This document shows, piece after piece, positions 1 to 9,090 of a stretch of 64,000 nt of DNA (within the stretch, counting starts at the first letter, position 1; each line of letters begins with the position of its first letter). The position numbers and the translations under genes are program-made. The stretch is taken from assembly GCF_008704205.1 (NCBI RefSeq), contig NZ_VXLC01000003.1:558001-622000 (forward strand), in the 5' to 3' direction. Under the pieces are notes generated by a model. The model worked only from the letters and a program-made list of their open reading frames with translations, was not told where the DNA came from and did no database searches. Source of the stretch: Nocardia colli. Lineage in GTDB: Bacteria; Actinomycetota; Actinomycetes; Mycobacteriales; Mycobacteriaceae.

Positions 1-138
1 GCATGTTGCCGGCTGTGGCGCGTTCAGTCCGTGCCGGCGTCCACGGAATGCTCTGCCGAATCGTTCACTGACCGGGTTTCTGCTGTCACCGCGATATGGC
101 GGCGGCGGGTGCTGGGTGCCGTGTGGCAGAACCAGAAC

Positions 139-168
139 TATGCATACATTGCGATCTATGCATATAAT
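139..168 (+). promoter_or_regulatory. Promoter with double TATGCATA operator for the metal ATPase
   Basis: Two perfect copies of the palindrome TATGCATA lie at 139-146 and 157-164, 18 bp apart, so both fall on about the same helix face. A consensus -10 hexamer TATAAT (163-168) overlaps the second copy and ends 6 nt before the ATG at 175, so the mRNA is probably leaderless. The first copy covers the expected -35 position. A repressor bound here would block RNA polymerase. ArsR/SmtB metal sensors such as NmtR control related mycobacterial P1B-4 ATPases; that this site is theirs is inference. Confidence 0.6.
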
Positions 169-174
169 GGTCGC

Positions 175-2193
175 ATGAGCACAGAGGGACGAGGCGAACA
201 CACGCATGGGGGCGCATTCCTGGGGGAGCGGTCGGAGCTGATCTTCGCGATCGCCTCCGGCGTCACCTACGCGGGTGGCATGACGGCGAAGTATCTGGTG
301 TCCGCGCCGGAGTGGGTGGCGATCGCGCTGTTCGCGGCGACCTACTTCTTCGGTGGCTACTTCACCATCCGCACCGCGATCAACACCGTGCGCCGCGGTC
401 GATTCGAGGTCGACTTCCTGATGCTGGTCGCCGCGGTGGGTGCGGCCATGGTCGGCAAGTGGGCCGAGGGTTCGGTGCTGCTGTTCCTGTTCAGCCTCGG
501 GCACGCACTCGAGGAGTACGCGATGGGTCGTGCGCAGCGCTCGATCGAAGCGCTCGCCGAACTCGCCCCCGATACCGCGTTGGTACGTGGTCCCGACGGG
601 GTGGTGCGTGAGGTCGCGGTGGACGCGCTCGCCATCGGAGATGTGGTTGTCGTGCTGCCGAATTCGCGGCTCGCCGCGGATGGGGTGGTGGTCGACGGGG
701 TGAGCAGCGTCGACGAGTCGTCGGTGACCGGTGAGAGCATTCCGGTGGAGAAGGCGCCGATCGCCGACGCTGCCGCCGCGTTGGCGAGTAGTACGCCCGT
801 CCCGGAATCGCATCGGGTGTTCGCGGGCACGATGAACGGCTCCGGCGCGATGGACGTGCTGGTGACCAGCCGGGCCGCCGACAGCATGCTGGCCAGGGTC
901 ATCACGATGGTCCGCGAGGCCGATACGCAGAAGTCGCCCACCCAGCGGTTCATCGACCGCTTCCAGCTGTTCTACGTGCCCGTCGTGCTCGCCGGTGTGC
1001 TCGGCGTACTGGCCTTCGGTGTGTTCGCCGCGTCGGAACCGTTCGCCGACAGCTTCTATCGGGCCATGGTCGTGCTCGTCGCCGCCAGCCCGTGTGCGCT
1101 GGCGATCGCCACCCCGAGCGCGGTACTGGCCGGCATCGCCCGGGCCGCGCAGGCCGGTGTCCTCGCCAAGGGCGGCGGACCCCTCGAAACCCTCGGCCGC
1201 GTGCGATCCATGGCGTTCGACAAGACCGGCACGCTTACCTGGGGACAGCCGAAGGTCACCGACATCGTCGAGGCCCGCCCCGAGCTGCGCGACGAACTGA
1301 TCGCCACCCTGTTCGCCGTCGAGTCCTATAGCGACCATCCCCTCGCCGGCGCGATCACCCGCGACCTCGCGCTGCTCGTGCCCGCGGGCACCGAACGCAC
1401 CGCCACCTCCGTGAACTCGGTGACCGGTCGCGGCGTCACCGCCCTGGTCGACGGTCGCGCGACCGAGGTCGGCAACCGCACCATGTTCTTCGAACTCGAT
1501 CCCGAAGGCGTGCCCAGCGAGATCATCCGGATCGTCGACGAGCTACACGAGCGCGGCCGCACCACGATGATCGTCCGGCACGGGGGCGTTTACCTGGGTG
1601 TGGTCGGCGTGATGGACATTCCGCGCGCCGAAGCGGCGCCGGTCGTCGCCCGGCTCCGCGAACTCGGTATCGACGACATCGTCCTCATCTCGGGCGACAA
1701 CCAGCGCGTCGCCGACGCGGTGGCCGCCGACATGGGTCTCGACGCCGCACACGGCGGCCTGCTGCCCGAGGACAAGGTCACCATGATCGGCAAACTCGGC
1801 GGGCGCAACGGCACCGCGATGGTCGGTGACGGCGTCAACGACGCACCCGCGATGGTCAACGCCTCCGTCGGCATCGCCATGGGCGCAGGCGGTTCCGCCG
1901 TCGCTTTGGAAACCGCCGACATCGCCCTGATGGTCGACGACATCGGCCGCCTTCCCTTCGCCGTAGCGCTGAGCCGTCGCACCGCTCGCATCATCCGCCA
2001 GAACCTGACCTTCTCCCTCCTGATCGTCGCCGCCCTCGTCCCCGCCACCCTGCTCGGCCTCCCCATCGGCCCGGCAGTCTTCATCCACGAAGGCTCCACC
2101 CTCCTGGTAGTCGCAAACGCTTTGCGCCTCCTGCGTTTCCGCCGTGGCGCTGAGCACGAGGGAATCGACCACGAGCCCCGCCCTACCTACTGA
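175..2193 (+). CDS. P1B-4 type heavy-metal-translocating ATPase (CtpD/CtpJ-like)
   Basis: A 672-aa P-type ATPase expected to export a transition metal (cobalt, iron or a similar divalent ion) through the cytoplasmic membrane using ATP. Visible motifs are TGES in the actuator domain, SPC at 305-307 in the metal-binding helix, the phosphorylation loop DKTGT with D349, the hinge GDGVNDAP, and HEGST in the last helix. SPC with HEGxT marks subgroup P1B-4 (CzcP, CoaT, M. tuberculosis CtpD/CtpJ), unlike the CPC of copper and zinc pumps. There is no N-terminal CxxC domain; the tail has a small His pair (GEHTHGG). I chose the ATG at 175 because a -10 box sits 6 nt upstream; an upstream extension to 31 would run through the operator. 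The metal is inferred from family only. Confidence 0.93.
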   Translation: MSTEGRGEHTHGGAFLGERSELIFAIASGVTYAGGMTAKYLVSAPEWVAIALFAATYFFGGYFTIRTAINTVRRGRFEVDFLMLVAAVGAAMVGKWAEGSVLLFLFSLGHALEEYAMGRAQRSIEALAELAPDTALVRGPDGVVREVAVDALAIGDVVVVLPNSRLAADGVVVDGVSSVDESSVTGESIPVEKAPIADAAAALASSTPVPESHRVFAGTMNGSGAMDVLVTSRAADSMLARVITMVREADTQKSPTQRFIDRFQLFYVPVVLAGVLGVLAFGVFAASEPFADSFYRAMVVLVAASPCALAIATPSAVLAGIARAAQAGVLAKGGGPLETLGRVRSMAFDKTGTLTWGQPKVTDIVEARPELRDELIATLFAVESYSDHPLAGAITRDLALLVPAGTERTATSVNSVTGRGVTALVDGRATEVGNRTMFFELDPEGVPSEIIRIVDELHERGRTTMIVRHGGVYLGVVGVMDIPRAEAAPVVARLRELGIDDIVLISGDNQRVADAVAADMGLDAAHGGLLPEDKVTMIGKLGGRNGTAMVGDGVNDAPAMVNASVGIAMGAGGSAVALETADIALMVDDIGRLPFAVALSRRTARIIRQNLTFSLLIVAALVPATLLGLPIGPAVFIHEGSTLLVVANALRLLRFRRGAEHEGIDHEPRPTY

Positions 2194-2578
2194 CCGCGTG
2201 GCCCGCCGCCTAGAGGGACTGGCACAAAGTGCGAGTAAGCATTCGATGCCAGAGGCTCATACGCCCTCCGATGCGCGGAACGCGCTGGTCATCAACGACC
2301 GCCCCCGCCCCAAAGGGGGACCGCCACCCACCAGATCGGAACGACTGGCACACAGCGCAGCAACGCACTCGATGCCATTCCCCTCCAACCTCATTCGCTC
2401 AACCGGTCGGGTTGGCCTCAGCCGACCCGACCGAGGGTGCTTCATCGAGGCCCGGGCGGGCATCAGGAGCGAGCATGCGACGAAAGAGCCGAGCGGGTGT
2501 CGGTCGCGACCGGTATGGCTCGGGTATCCGTCGGGGACAGGTTGACTGTGCCGTGACGGCATGGTGTGCACTGCCGTA
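2194..2578. repeat. Intergenic stretch with an imperfect 36-bp direct repeat
   Basis: No convincing gene between the ATPase and the hydrolase. Two related 36-bp blocks at 2216-2251 and 2342-2377 agree at 27 of 36 positions; the shared ends are GACTGGCACA and CGATGCCA. An open frame runs over the stretch, but it starts inside the ATPase gene and its Arg/Pro-rich product looks non-coding. Confidence 0.4.
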
Positions 2579-3271
2579 GTGACTGATGTGATCATCCTCC
2601 ACGGTGCCTGGCATCAACCCGCTCACTATGACGACGTTGCCGGGCGGTTGCGCTCCGCGGATATGAGCGTGGAGGTACCCGATCTCTACGAGCTGTCGCT
2701 CGATGACAGCACTGCCCTCGTCGAGGACATCGTCGCCAAGTCCGCTAGACCACCGCTGGTACTAGGGCACTCCTTCGGCGGGGTTACCGCCGGAACGGTC
2801 CGCGGTGCAGCCGGATTGATCTTCTTGACCAGTTGGATTCTCGATGTCGGTGAGTCACCCGCGCAGTTGCTCGAGGAAATCGCAAACGAAACAGGTGCGC
2901 CCCCTGAGGGACTTGTCGTCGTCCCCGACAGTGACGGCAGACTGCGGCTCGATCCCGCCGACGCACGGAAGAACCTCTACGGCGATGTCGGCGAAGCCGC
3001 GGCCACCCGCGCAACCGAACTTCTCCGTCCGGAACCGCCCTCGATCTTCGCCGCAACGCCCACCCGGGTGAGCTGGCACGACACCCCGTCCATCTATATC
3101 GCCGGCCGCGACGACCACACCATCCCCGCGCCACTGATCAGCCGGTTCGCTGCCCACTGCGCGATGTCGGAGACCTGGGAAACCGGCCACTCGCCCTACC
3201 TGAGCCAACCCGACGCCGTCGCCGATCTGGTTCAGCGATGGTGGCGAACCAATCAGGTGAACAAGGACTGA
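2579..3271 (+). CDS. Alpha/beta hydrolase (esterase-like)
   Basis: A 230-aa soluble single-domain alpha/beta hydrolase. The N-terminus has the oxyanion-loop motif HGAW, the nucleophile elbow reads GHSFGG (Ser65 from the GTG start), the acid lies in the strand ending GRDDH, and the catalytic His is in ETGHSPYLS near the C-terminus. Proteins of this shape (EstA/salicylate-esterase type) hydrolyse small esters; the substrate is unknown. I prefer GTG 2579, which puts the protein straight into beta-strand VIILHGAW; an ATG at 2561 adds six residues. Neither start has a clear ribosome site. It stands alone between the ATPase and the two-component operon. Confidence 0.85.
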   Translation: MTDVIILHGAWHQPAHYDDVAGRLRSADMSVEVPDLYELSLDDSTALVEDIVAKSARPPLVLGHSFGGVTAGTVRGAAGLIFLTSWILDVGESPAQLLEEIANETGAPPEGLVVVPDSDGRLRLDPADARKNLYGDVGEAAATRATELLRPEPPSIFAATPTRVSWHDTPSIYIAGRDDHTIPAPLISRFAAHCAMSETWETGHSPYLSQPDAVADLVQRWWRTNQVNKD

Positions 3272-3306
3272 TTCGTCCGTCGACACGGAATCTCCACATT
3301 TGGTGC

Positions 3307-3335
3307 CTTACCTCTCCACAGGGCATGGCTAGGGT
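3307..3335 (+). promoter_or_regulatory. Promoter of the two-component operon (leaderless)
   Basis: CTTACC at 3307-3312 and TAGGGT at 3330-3335 are 17 bp apart and resemble -35 and -10 boxes; 7 nt then lead to the ATG at 3343. No Shine-Dalgarno is present, so translation probably begins at the mRNA 5' end. Confidence 0.5.
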
Positions 3336-3342
3336 TCCGAGC

Positions 3343-4044
3343 ATGGAACAGAGCGGAGCGGCTGGGGGACAGCTGGCGCGGCGGATTCTGGTGGTCGATG
3401 ACGAGGTGACGATCGCGGAGTCGGTGGCGGCGCGGCTGCGGGCCGAGGGGTTCACGGTGGATTTGGCGCACGACGGGCCGAGCGCGGTGGCCGCCGCGTC
3501 GACGCTCGCACCCGATCTCGTGGTGCTCGACGTGATGCTGCCCGGCTTCGACGGGCTCGAGGTGTGCCGGCGGATCCAGGCCGAACGCTCGGTGCCGGTC
3601 CTGATGCTGACCGCCCGCACCGACGAGACCGACCAACTCGTCGGACTCGGCGTCGGCGCCGACGACTATCTGACGAAACCGTTCTCCCTGCGCGTCCTCG
3701 CCGCCCGGGTACACGCACTGCTGCGCCGCATGGACCGCGCCGCGGACCGCGACGGCGACACGATCACCGTCGGCGACCTGCGCATCGACGTCGACCAGCG
3801 CCGGGTCTGGCGCGCCGACATCGAAGCCCAGCTCACCCCGCTCGAATTCGACCTGCTCACCCGCCTCGCCCGCCGCCCGCGCGTAGTCCTGGCCCGCGAA
3901 CGCCTGCTCGAAGAGGTCTGGGACTGGGCCGACGCCGCGGGCACCCGAGCGGTCGACAGTCACGTGAAGGCATTACGCCGCAAGCTCGGCGCCGACCTGA
4001 TCCGGACCGTGCACGGAGTCGGCTACGCGTTGGAGGCGCGATGA
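3343..4044 (+). CDS. OmpR/PhoB-family response regulator
   Basis: A 233-aa two-component response regulator. The receiver domain (about 17-130) contains the acidic pair in VVDDE, the phospho-acceptor Asp63 in LDVMLPG, the switch Thr in MLTAR and the conserved Lys in LTKPF. The C-terminal winged helix (about 140-232) has LTPLEFDLL and the recognition region SHVKALRRKLG typical of OmpR-type DNA-binding domains. It binds DNA as a phosphorylation-driven dimer. The ATG at 3343 is favoured by the -10 box 7 nt upstream; ATG 3325 would overlap the promoter. It overlaps the kinase gene by 4 bp (ATGA), so the two are one transcriptional unit. The regulon is unknown, but the third gene is the obvious local target. 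Confidence 0.95.
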   Translation: MEQSGAAGGQLARRILVVDDEVTIAESVAARLRAEGFTVDLAHDGPSAVAAASTLAPDLVVLDVMLPGFDGLEVCRRIQAERSVPVLMLTARTDETDQLVGLGVGADDYLTKPFSLRVLAARVHALLRRMDRAADRDGDTITVGDLRIDVDQRRVWRADIEAQLTPLEFDLLTRLARRPRVVLARERLLEEVWDWADAAGTRAVDSHVKALRRKLGADLIRTVHGVGYALEAR

Positions 4045-5156
4045 AGCGTGCGTCGACGCCGGCTGATGATCCCCGCGCCGTGCGCGATGAACGGGAGGGT
4101 ATCGACCGGAGCCGGCGCCTGACGCTCATCGATCGACTGCGCGCGGTCTCGGACTGGATCGCCGAAATTCTGCCTCGCCCGCTGGATCCGGTGCGATCGA
4201 TCAAGGTGAAACTGGCGATCCTCATGCTGTGCGCCGGCGGAATCGCGTTCGGATTCTTCCGAATCAAGATCGGGTGGTTGCCGCCGAAGACAACCTTGGC
4301 CGCCGTCGGGATCGCACTGGTCACTTCGCAGTTCCTCGCGCACGGCATCACCAGACCGTTGCGCGAGATGACCGCCGCGGCCAAACGAATGGCGCACGGC
4401 GACTACACCCGACGGGTGCGCGCGACGTCGCGGGACGAGGTCGGGCAACTGGCCGAAGCGTTCAACCAGATGGCGGCGGATCTGGCCGCTGCCGATCAGC
4501 AGCGCCGCGACCTCATCGCGAACGTCTCACACGAACTACGCACTCCGATCACCGCATTGAACGCGGTGCTGGAGAACCTCGTCGACGGTGTCTCCGAACC
4601 GGACCCGAAGACCTTGCGCACCGCCCTCGCCCAAACCGAACGGCTGAGCTTGCTCGTCTCCGAACTGCTGGACCTGTCCAGCATCGAAGCCGGCGCCTTC
4701 CCACTCGACCGCGAAAGCCTCGACCTCGCACCGCTGTTGGCGGAGGTCGTCGCCGAGGCAGACGTCGCCGCCGCGGCCCTCGGACGCGGCGTTCGGTTCA
4801 CGACCGACGTGCAGCCCAGCACCGTAACGGTTTTCGCAGACCGTGCACGTCTGCATCAAGTGCTGCTCAACCTGCTCGACAATGCCGCCCGGCACGGTCC
4901 GGCCGGTGGCGAGGTCCGGGTCAGCGCACGCCGGCAGTCCGGCAAGCTGGTGATCGAGGTGTCCGACGACGGCCCCGGCATCCCACCCGCCGAACGCGCC
5001 CGCGTCTTCGACCGTTTCACCCGCGGCGGCCGAACCGCAGGCGGCGGAACGGGTCTCGGCCTCGCCATCTCCCGCTGGATCGTCGACCTGCACGGCGGCA
5101 CCATCGCGGTCGCCGACCCCGGCTCGCGCATCCGCGTGGTCCTGCCCGGCCACTGA
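4041..5156 (+). CDS. HAMP-domain sensor histidine kinase
   Basis: A 371-aa membrane histidine kinase paired with the preceding regulator. Two membrane helices at about 55-75 and 85-105 are separated by only a short loop, so there is no extracytoplasmic sensor domain; such kinases usually sense within the membrane or through a partner. HAMP follows (ITRPLREM onward), then a HisKA domain with the phospho-acceptor His164 in SHELRTPI, and a HATPase domain with N-box NLLDNAARHG, G1 box DDGPGIP and G2 box GGGTGLGLA. It starts with ATGA overlapping the regulator stop. The polytopic protein encoded 70 bp downstream could be the missing sensory partner; that is inference. Confidence 0.94.
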   Translation: MKRASTPADDPRAVRDEREGIDRSRRLTLIDRLRAVSDWIAEILPRPLDPVRSIKVKLAILMLCAGGIAFGFFRIKIGWLPPKTTLAAVGIALVTSQFLAHGITRPLREMTAAAKRMAHGDYTRRVRATSRDEVGQLAEAFNQMAADLAAADQQRRDLIANVSHELRTPITALNAVLENLVDGVSEPDPKTLRTALAQTERLSLLVSELLDLSSIEAGAFPLDRESLDLAPLLAEVVAEADVAAAALGRGVRFTTDVQPSTVTVFADRARLHQVLLNLLDNAARHGPAGGEVRVSARRQSGKLVIEVSDDGPGIPPAERARVFDRFTRGGRTAGGGTGLGLAISRWIVDLHGGTIAVADPGSRIRVVLPGH

Positions 5157-5226
5157 CCTGTCACACCCGTCACTCCCGGAGCGATACGTCCCGGGATGAT
5201 CCCGCACACCCTCAGGAGGGGAATGT

Positions 5227-8199
5227 ATGTCCGAAACACCCGCCGCGCCAACACCGTTGAGACCTGACGGAGCCGAACCGGCCACCGAGGGGAATCCGGG
5301 CTCCGGCACGGGAGCGACGTTGCTGGCGGACAAGCCTCGTGCCGACACCGAGCCGAAGGACGCGGCTTCTGCAGGTGGTACGGCTCAGCTGATGAACATG
5401 CGCTCGGTACCGATTTACACACGCCCGCAGCCGAAGTGGCGTCGTGTCGCCAGCCCGCGCGGTGTGCTGCCCGCCGCGGGTCTCGCCGGATTCGCCGGCG
5501 CGGCGCTGATTCCGTTGGACCGTCCGGGAATCGGTTGGCTGCTGGCCGGCGCGGTGGCTGTGGGTGCGGTGTATCTGGTGGATCGAAATGCGCGGCAGTC
5601 GGCGCAGGGCTCCGTGTCGGGCGCAGTCGAATCCGTGGACGGTGCATCCACCGGGCCGAGCGGTACTGAGACGAAACGATCCACGGAGACATCGAATCCC
5701 GGAGGGGAGGATTCGACGTCCGATGTAGCGGCGAGCGAAATCTCGGAGGCTGGAGAAGACGCCTCGGTCGTCGCGGATCCGCAACCCGCTGAACTCGGGA
5801 AATCCCCGGATCCGGCCGCAGCGAGCCCGCGAACTGCGGGGGAGTCGAAACCGAAAGCGCCAGTGTTGAAGTCCGGCCCGACACCGCCGACACCGCCGAC
5901 CCCGGCCGATGCCGCCGATGCCGCCGATGCCGCCGATGCCGCCGATGCCGCCGATGCCGCCGATGCCGCCGATGCCGCCGATGCCGCCGATGCCGCCGAT
6001 GCCGCCGATGCCGCCGATGCCGCCGATGCCGCCGATGCCGCCGATGCCGCCGATGCCGCCGATGCCGCCGATGCCGCCGATGCCGCCGATGCCGCCGATG
6101 CCGCCGATGCCGCCGATGCCGCCGATGCCGCCGATGCCGCCGATGCCGCCGATGCCGCCGATGCCGCCGATGCCGCCGATGCCGCCGATGCCGCCGATGC
6201 CGCCGATGCCGCCGATGCCGCCGATGCCGCCGATGCCGCCGATGCCGCCGATGCCGCCGATGCCGCCGATGCCGCCGATGCCGCCGATGCCGCCGATGCC
6301 GCCGATGCCGCCGATGCCGCCGATGCCGCCGATGCCGCCGATGCCGCCGATGCCGCCGATGCCGCCGATGCCGCCGATGCCGCCGATGCCGCCGATGCCG
6401 CCGATGCCGCCGATGCCGCCGATGCCGCCGATGCCGCCGATGCCGCCGATGCCGCCGATGCCGCCGATGCCGCCGATGCCGCCGATGCCGCCGATGCCGC
6501 CGATGCCGCCGATGCCGCCGATGCCGCCGATGCCGCCGATGCCGCCGATGCCGCCGATGCCGCCGATGCCGCCGATGCCGCCGATGCCGCCGATGCCGCC
6601 GATGCAGGGGCGGCACGGCTTGCGGAGACAGACTCGAAAACCGGTGAGCTTGCCCGATCGGATGATCACACGCCCCGGCCTACGGAGCAGCTCTCCGATG
6701 ACGCGAGCTCGGTCGACCTGAGCCCGAAGACAAGTGGACTCGGCGAATCCGCGACACCCCACGCCGGGGCCGACAGTGCGCGCAAAGCCGACGCGGCGGC
6801 GGCGAACTCCGCAGCGTCGGACACGGCCGGCGACGAGAAGTCCACTGCCGGCGATGAGAAGGCGCAGACAGCCACCCTCTCCATCGCTGAGACACCCACG
6901 GCCGGTGCGGTGGTAGACCAGCCGACCGATGAAGATCCCGACAACCTCCCGCAATGGCCCACGATCCCACCCGGATTCGGCGAGAAATACGCCCGAATTT
7001 GGTGGACGACAATGCTCCTGGCCCTGCTGGCGGTGAGTACCTTCCGCGCAGCGGGGTGGCTGGGCACGCTGTGCGTGTTTGCAGCGGCTGTCGCCGGGTC
7101 GCTCGCGATTGTCGATCGGCGCTCGGCGCGTGGCGTGCTGTACGACGTGACCGCGTGGCCGTTCGCGGTGTTCGAGGCTGTTCCGTGGGCGCAGGCGGGA
7201 ATCCAGCGGATCCGGACCGGTACGCGGCAGCGGGAGTGGGGCATCGCGGTGTCGGTGGCGGTCACCGTAGTGCTGCTGGCGGTGTTCGTTCCGCTGCTCG
7301 GCGGCGCCGATGCCACCTTCGCGAAACTGCTGGAGTCGGTGACGCCGCAGGTCGACGGCGGCCGGACGTTCCAGTGGATCGTGGTGTTCGTCGTGGTCGG
7401 ATTGGCCGCGATCAGCGCGATGTACCTGCTGGCCGGCCCGCCGCCGCCCGCGACGGATTCCGCTGCGGCGGGGCAGGGCCGGTCGCTGCGTCGGGTCGAG
7501 TGGGCGTTGCCGGTCGGTGCGCTGACCATCCTGTTCACCGTGTTCGTCGGCGCTCAGTTCATGGCGCTGTTCGGTGGTGACGACTACGTGCAGCGCACCG
7601 CGGGCCTCACCTACGCCGAATACGCGCGCAGCGGTTTCTGGCAGCTGGCGGTGGTGACCATCCTGACCCTCGCGGTGATCCTGGTCGTCCTGCGCTGGGC
7701 GGCGAAAGACACGGTCGCCGACCGATTGTGGTTGCGCGTGCTGCTCTGCGCGGTGAGCGGCCTCTCGCTGATCATCGTCGCCTCGGCCCTCGGCCGCATG
7801 TGGACCTACCAGCAGGCTTACGGCTTCACCTTGCTCCGGCTGCTGGTCGAGGTCTGCGAACTCTGGTTCGGTCTGGTCTACCTGCTGGTCGTCGCCGCGG
7901 TGCTGAGCCTGCGCCGGATGTGGCTGCCGCGCGCGATGATCGGCACCGCCATGGCCACCCTGCTCGCTCTGGCCGTGCTGAACCCCGAACGCCTCATCGC
8001 GGACCAGAACATCAACCGCTGGCAGGACGGCAAGTCCATCGACACCGGCTACCTCGCGGAACTCTCCGCCGACGTCCTCCCCGCCACCGACCGCCTGCCC
8101 GAACCCACCCGCACCGAGATCCGCAACCGCGTCCGCGACCACCTCGACCCCGACAGCTGGCACACCTGGAACCTGTCGCGCGCGAACGCCGCGAAGTAG
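5227..8199 (+). CDS. DUF4153/DUF4173-type polytopic membrane protein with giant Ala-Asp repeat
   Basis: A 990-aa membrane protein. After a polar N-terminus come two membrane helices (about 79-117), then an acidic low-complexity linker (about 120-590), then a C-terminal domain with roughly ten hydrophobic segments and a polar tail that includes INRWQDGKSIDTGYL. The C-terminal half resembles DUF4173/DUF4153 proteins often encoded after actinobacterial two-component systems. Residues 227-460 are 78 tandem Ala-Asp-Ala units, all but the last encoded by the identical nonamer. Relatives are about half this length, so the repeat expands a linker and does not disrupt a domain. AGGAGGG at 5214-5220 ends 6 nt before ATG 5227 and fixes the start. 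The function is unknown; the operon context suggests envelope sensing or homeostasis. Confidence 0.85.
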   Translation: MSETPAAPTPLRPDGAEPATEGNPGSGTGATLLADKPRADTEPKDAASAGGTAQLMNMRSVPIYTRPQPKWRRVASPRGVLPAAGLAGFAGAALIPLDRPGIGWLLAGAVAVGAVYLVDRNARQSAQGSVSGAVESVDGASTGPSGTETKRSTETSNPGGEDSTSDVAASEISEAGEDASVVADPQPAELGKSPDPAAASPRTAGESKPKAPVLKSGPTPPTPPTPADAADAADAADAADAADAADAADAADAADAADAADAADAADAADAADAADAADAADAADAADAADAADAADAADAADAADAADAADAADAADAADAADAADAADAADAADAADAADAADAADAADAADAADAADAADAADAADAADAADAADAADAADAADAADAADAADAADAADAADAADAADAADAADAADAADAADAADAADAADAADAADAADAADAADAADAADAADAGAARLAETDSKTGELARSDDHTPRPTEQLSDDASSVDLSPKTSGLGESATPHAGADSARKADAAAANSAASDTAGDEKSTAGDEKAQTATLSIAETPTAGAVVDQPTDEDPDNLPQWPTIPPGFGEKYARIWWTTMLLALLAVSTFRAAGWLGTLCVFAAAVAGSLAIVDRRSARGVLYDVTAWPFAVFEAVPWAQAGIQRIRTGTRQREWGIAVSVAVTVVLLAVFVPLLGGADATFAKLLESVTPQVDGGRTFQWIVVFVVVGLAAISAMYLLAGPPPPATDSAAAGQGRSLRRVEWALPVGALTILFTVFVGAQFMALFGGDDYVQRTAGLTYAEYARSGFWQLAVVTILTLAVILVVLRWAAKDTVADRLWLRVLLCAVSGLSLIIVASALGRMWTYQQAYGFTLLRLLVEVCELWFGLVYLLVVAAVLSLRRMWLPRAMIGTAMATLLALAVLNPERLIADQNINRWQDGKSIDTGYLAELSADVLPATDRLPEPTRTEIRNRVRDHLDPDSWHTWNLSRANAAK
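5905..6606 (+). repeat. Coding minisatellite, 78 tandem copies of GCCGATGCC
   Basis: 702 bp of uninterrupted 9-bp units; 77 are identical and the last ends in GCA in place of GCC. Each unit encodes Ala-Asp-Ala in the frame of the host gene. The array is open in other frames and on the other strand, which creates long spurious frames. Perfect homogeneity means very recent expansion or strong homogenisation; copy number could also be an assembly estimate. Confidence 0.97.
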
Positions 8200-8213
8200 G
8201 CAGCCCGCCATGC

Positions 8214-8252
8214 GATACCGGTACCTGCTCGAGTTGGTCAGGTACCGGTATC
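8214..8252. terminator. Perfect 14-bp-stem palindrome between converging genes
   Basis: GATACCGGTACCTG (8214-8227) is exactly repeated in inverse orientation at 8239-8252 with an 11-nt loop. It begins 14 bp after the stop of the DUF4173-type gene and faces the 3' end of the MerR gene. There is no U-tract, as is common for actinobacterial terminators, so a bidirectional terminator is the likely role. The rest of the gap to 8421 holds nothing I can identify. Confidence 0.6.
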
Positions 8253-8421
8253 CGTAGTTCGTCGGCGTAACCGGGCGCGAAGTCGGCGCCCGGTGAAGGG
8301 CTTCGACGCCTCGGCGAAGTCGGCAATTCGTTTGAGGCCGCGCAGGATTCCGACTCCGCTGGCATGCCTCGTCGAATCTTCAGGAACACTCGCAGGAACC
8401 GATGGTCAGCGAGGCCGCCGT

Positions 8422-9063
8422 TCAGCCTTCGCGATTCTCGTCGGGCAGCAGCTGCCGGGAGACCTGTTCCTGGGCCAGCCTGCGCAACGCCGACAGCAGC
8501 GTATCGCCGAGAATTGTTCCGACGATGGCGGTTTCGGTCATCCGCTCGACGGTGGGTTCGTCGCGAACCAGTCCGATATCGATCGCGGCGATCGTTTCCG
8601 CGGCCGCGGCGTAGTCGTCGAGTACGGCGATCACGTCGGCGTGGTTGAGCTGGCGCAGGGCGGCGCAGACGTCGGTGAGGGTGTGGCGGGCGGGGCTGTC
8701 GTCGCCGGTCGCCCATCCTCGGCGGGCGAGCAGTGCTTCGACGTCGGCTTCGGCGGCGTCCTGCTGCTCCGCGCCCACGGGTGATCGGCGTCCGCCGAGC
8801 GCGTACATGGCTTCGCCCAGCGCCTGGTGCGCGCTCAGGTTGCCGGAGTCGAGGACGGTCAGCAGCTCCGACGCGGCGCTGATCGACACGCCGCCGATGT
8901 CGACGAGCGCCCGGATGAGCCGCAATCGATTGACGTGGTCTTCGCTGTAATCGACCTGATTGTGGTGGGTCCGGATGCCGGGGGCCAGCAGTCCTTCGCG
9001 CAGGTAGTACTTGATCGTCGCAGGCGGGACGCCACTCGTACGACTGAGTTCGGCGATCCGCAT
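8422..9063 (-). CDS. MerR-family transcriptional regulator
   Basis: A 213-aa regulator. The N-terminal winged HTH (MRIAELSRTSGVPPATIKYYLREGLL, in the order seen) is typical of MerR proteins, followed by the second wing region and a helical C-terminal half of about 130 residues with no obvious cysteine metal site. The start ATG (9061-9063) has GGAGA upstream; a longer frame begins at 9120 but would run through the operator. It is divergent from the membrane-protein operon at 9174, and paired palindromes lie between, so it most likely controls itself and that operon. The effector is unknown. Confidence 0.88.
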   Translation of the reverse strand: MRIAELSRTSGVPPATIKYYLREGLLAPGIRTHHNQVDYSEDHVNRLRLIRALVDIGGVSISAASELLTVLDSGNLSAHQALGEAMYALGGRRSPVGAEQQDAAEADVEALLARRGWATGDDSPARHTLTDVCAALRQLNHADVIAVLDDYAAAAETIAAIDIGLVRDEPTVERMTETAIVGTILGDTLLSALRRLAQEQVSRQLLPDENREG

Positions 9064-9090
9064 GGGCGTCTCCTGATCTCGCGGCCATTG

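Noticed and set aside
2144..2545. A 133-aa frame after the ATPase gene
   Set aside because: It starts inside the ATPase gene, has biased Arg/Pro composition and no ribosome site; the apparent protein repeat follows from the DNA repeat.
4856..8211. Long minus-strand frames of 586 and 999 aa over the DUF4173-type gene
   Set aside because: They exist only because the 9-bp array is open in several frames; their products are simple repeats (HRR, GGI) joined to shadow sequence of the real gene.
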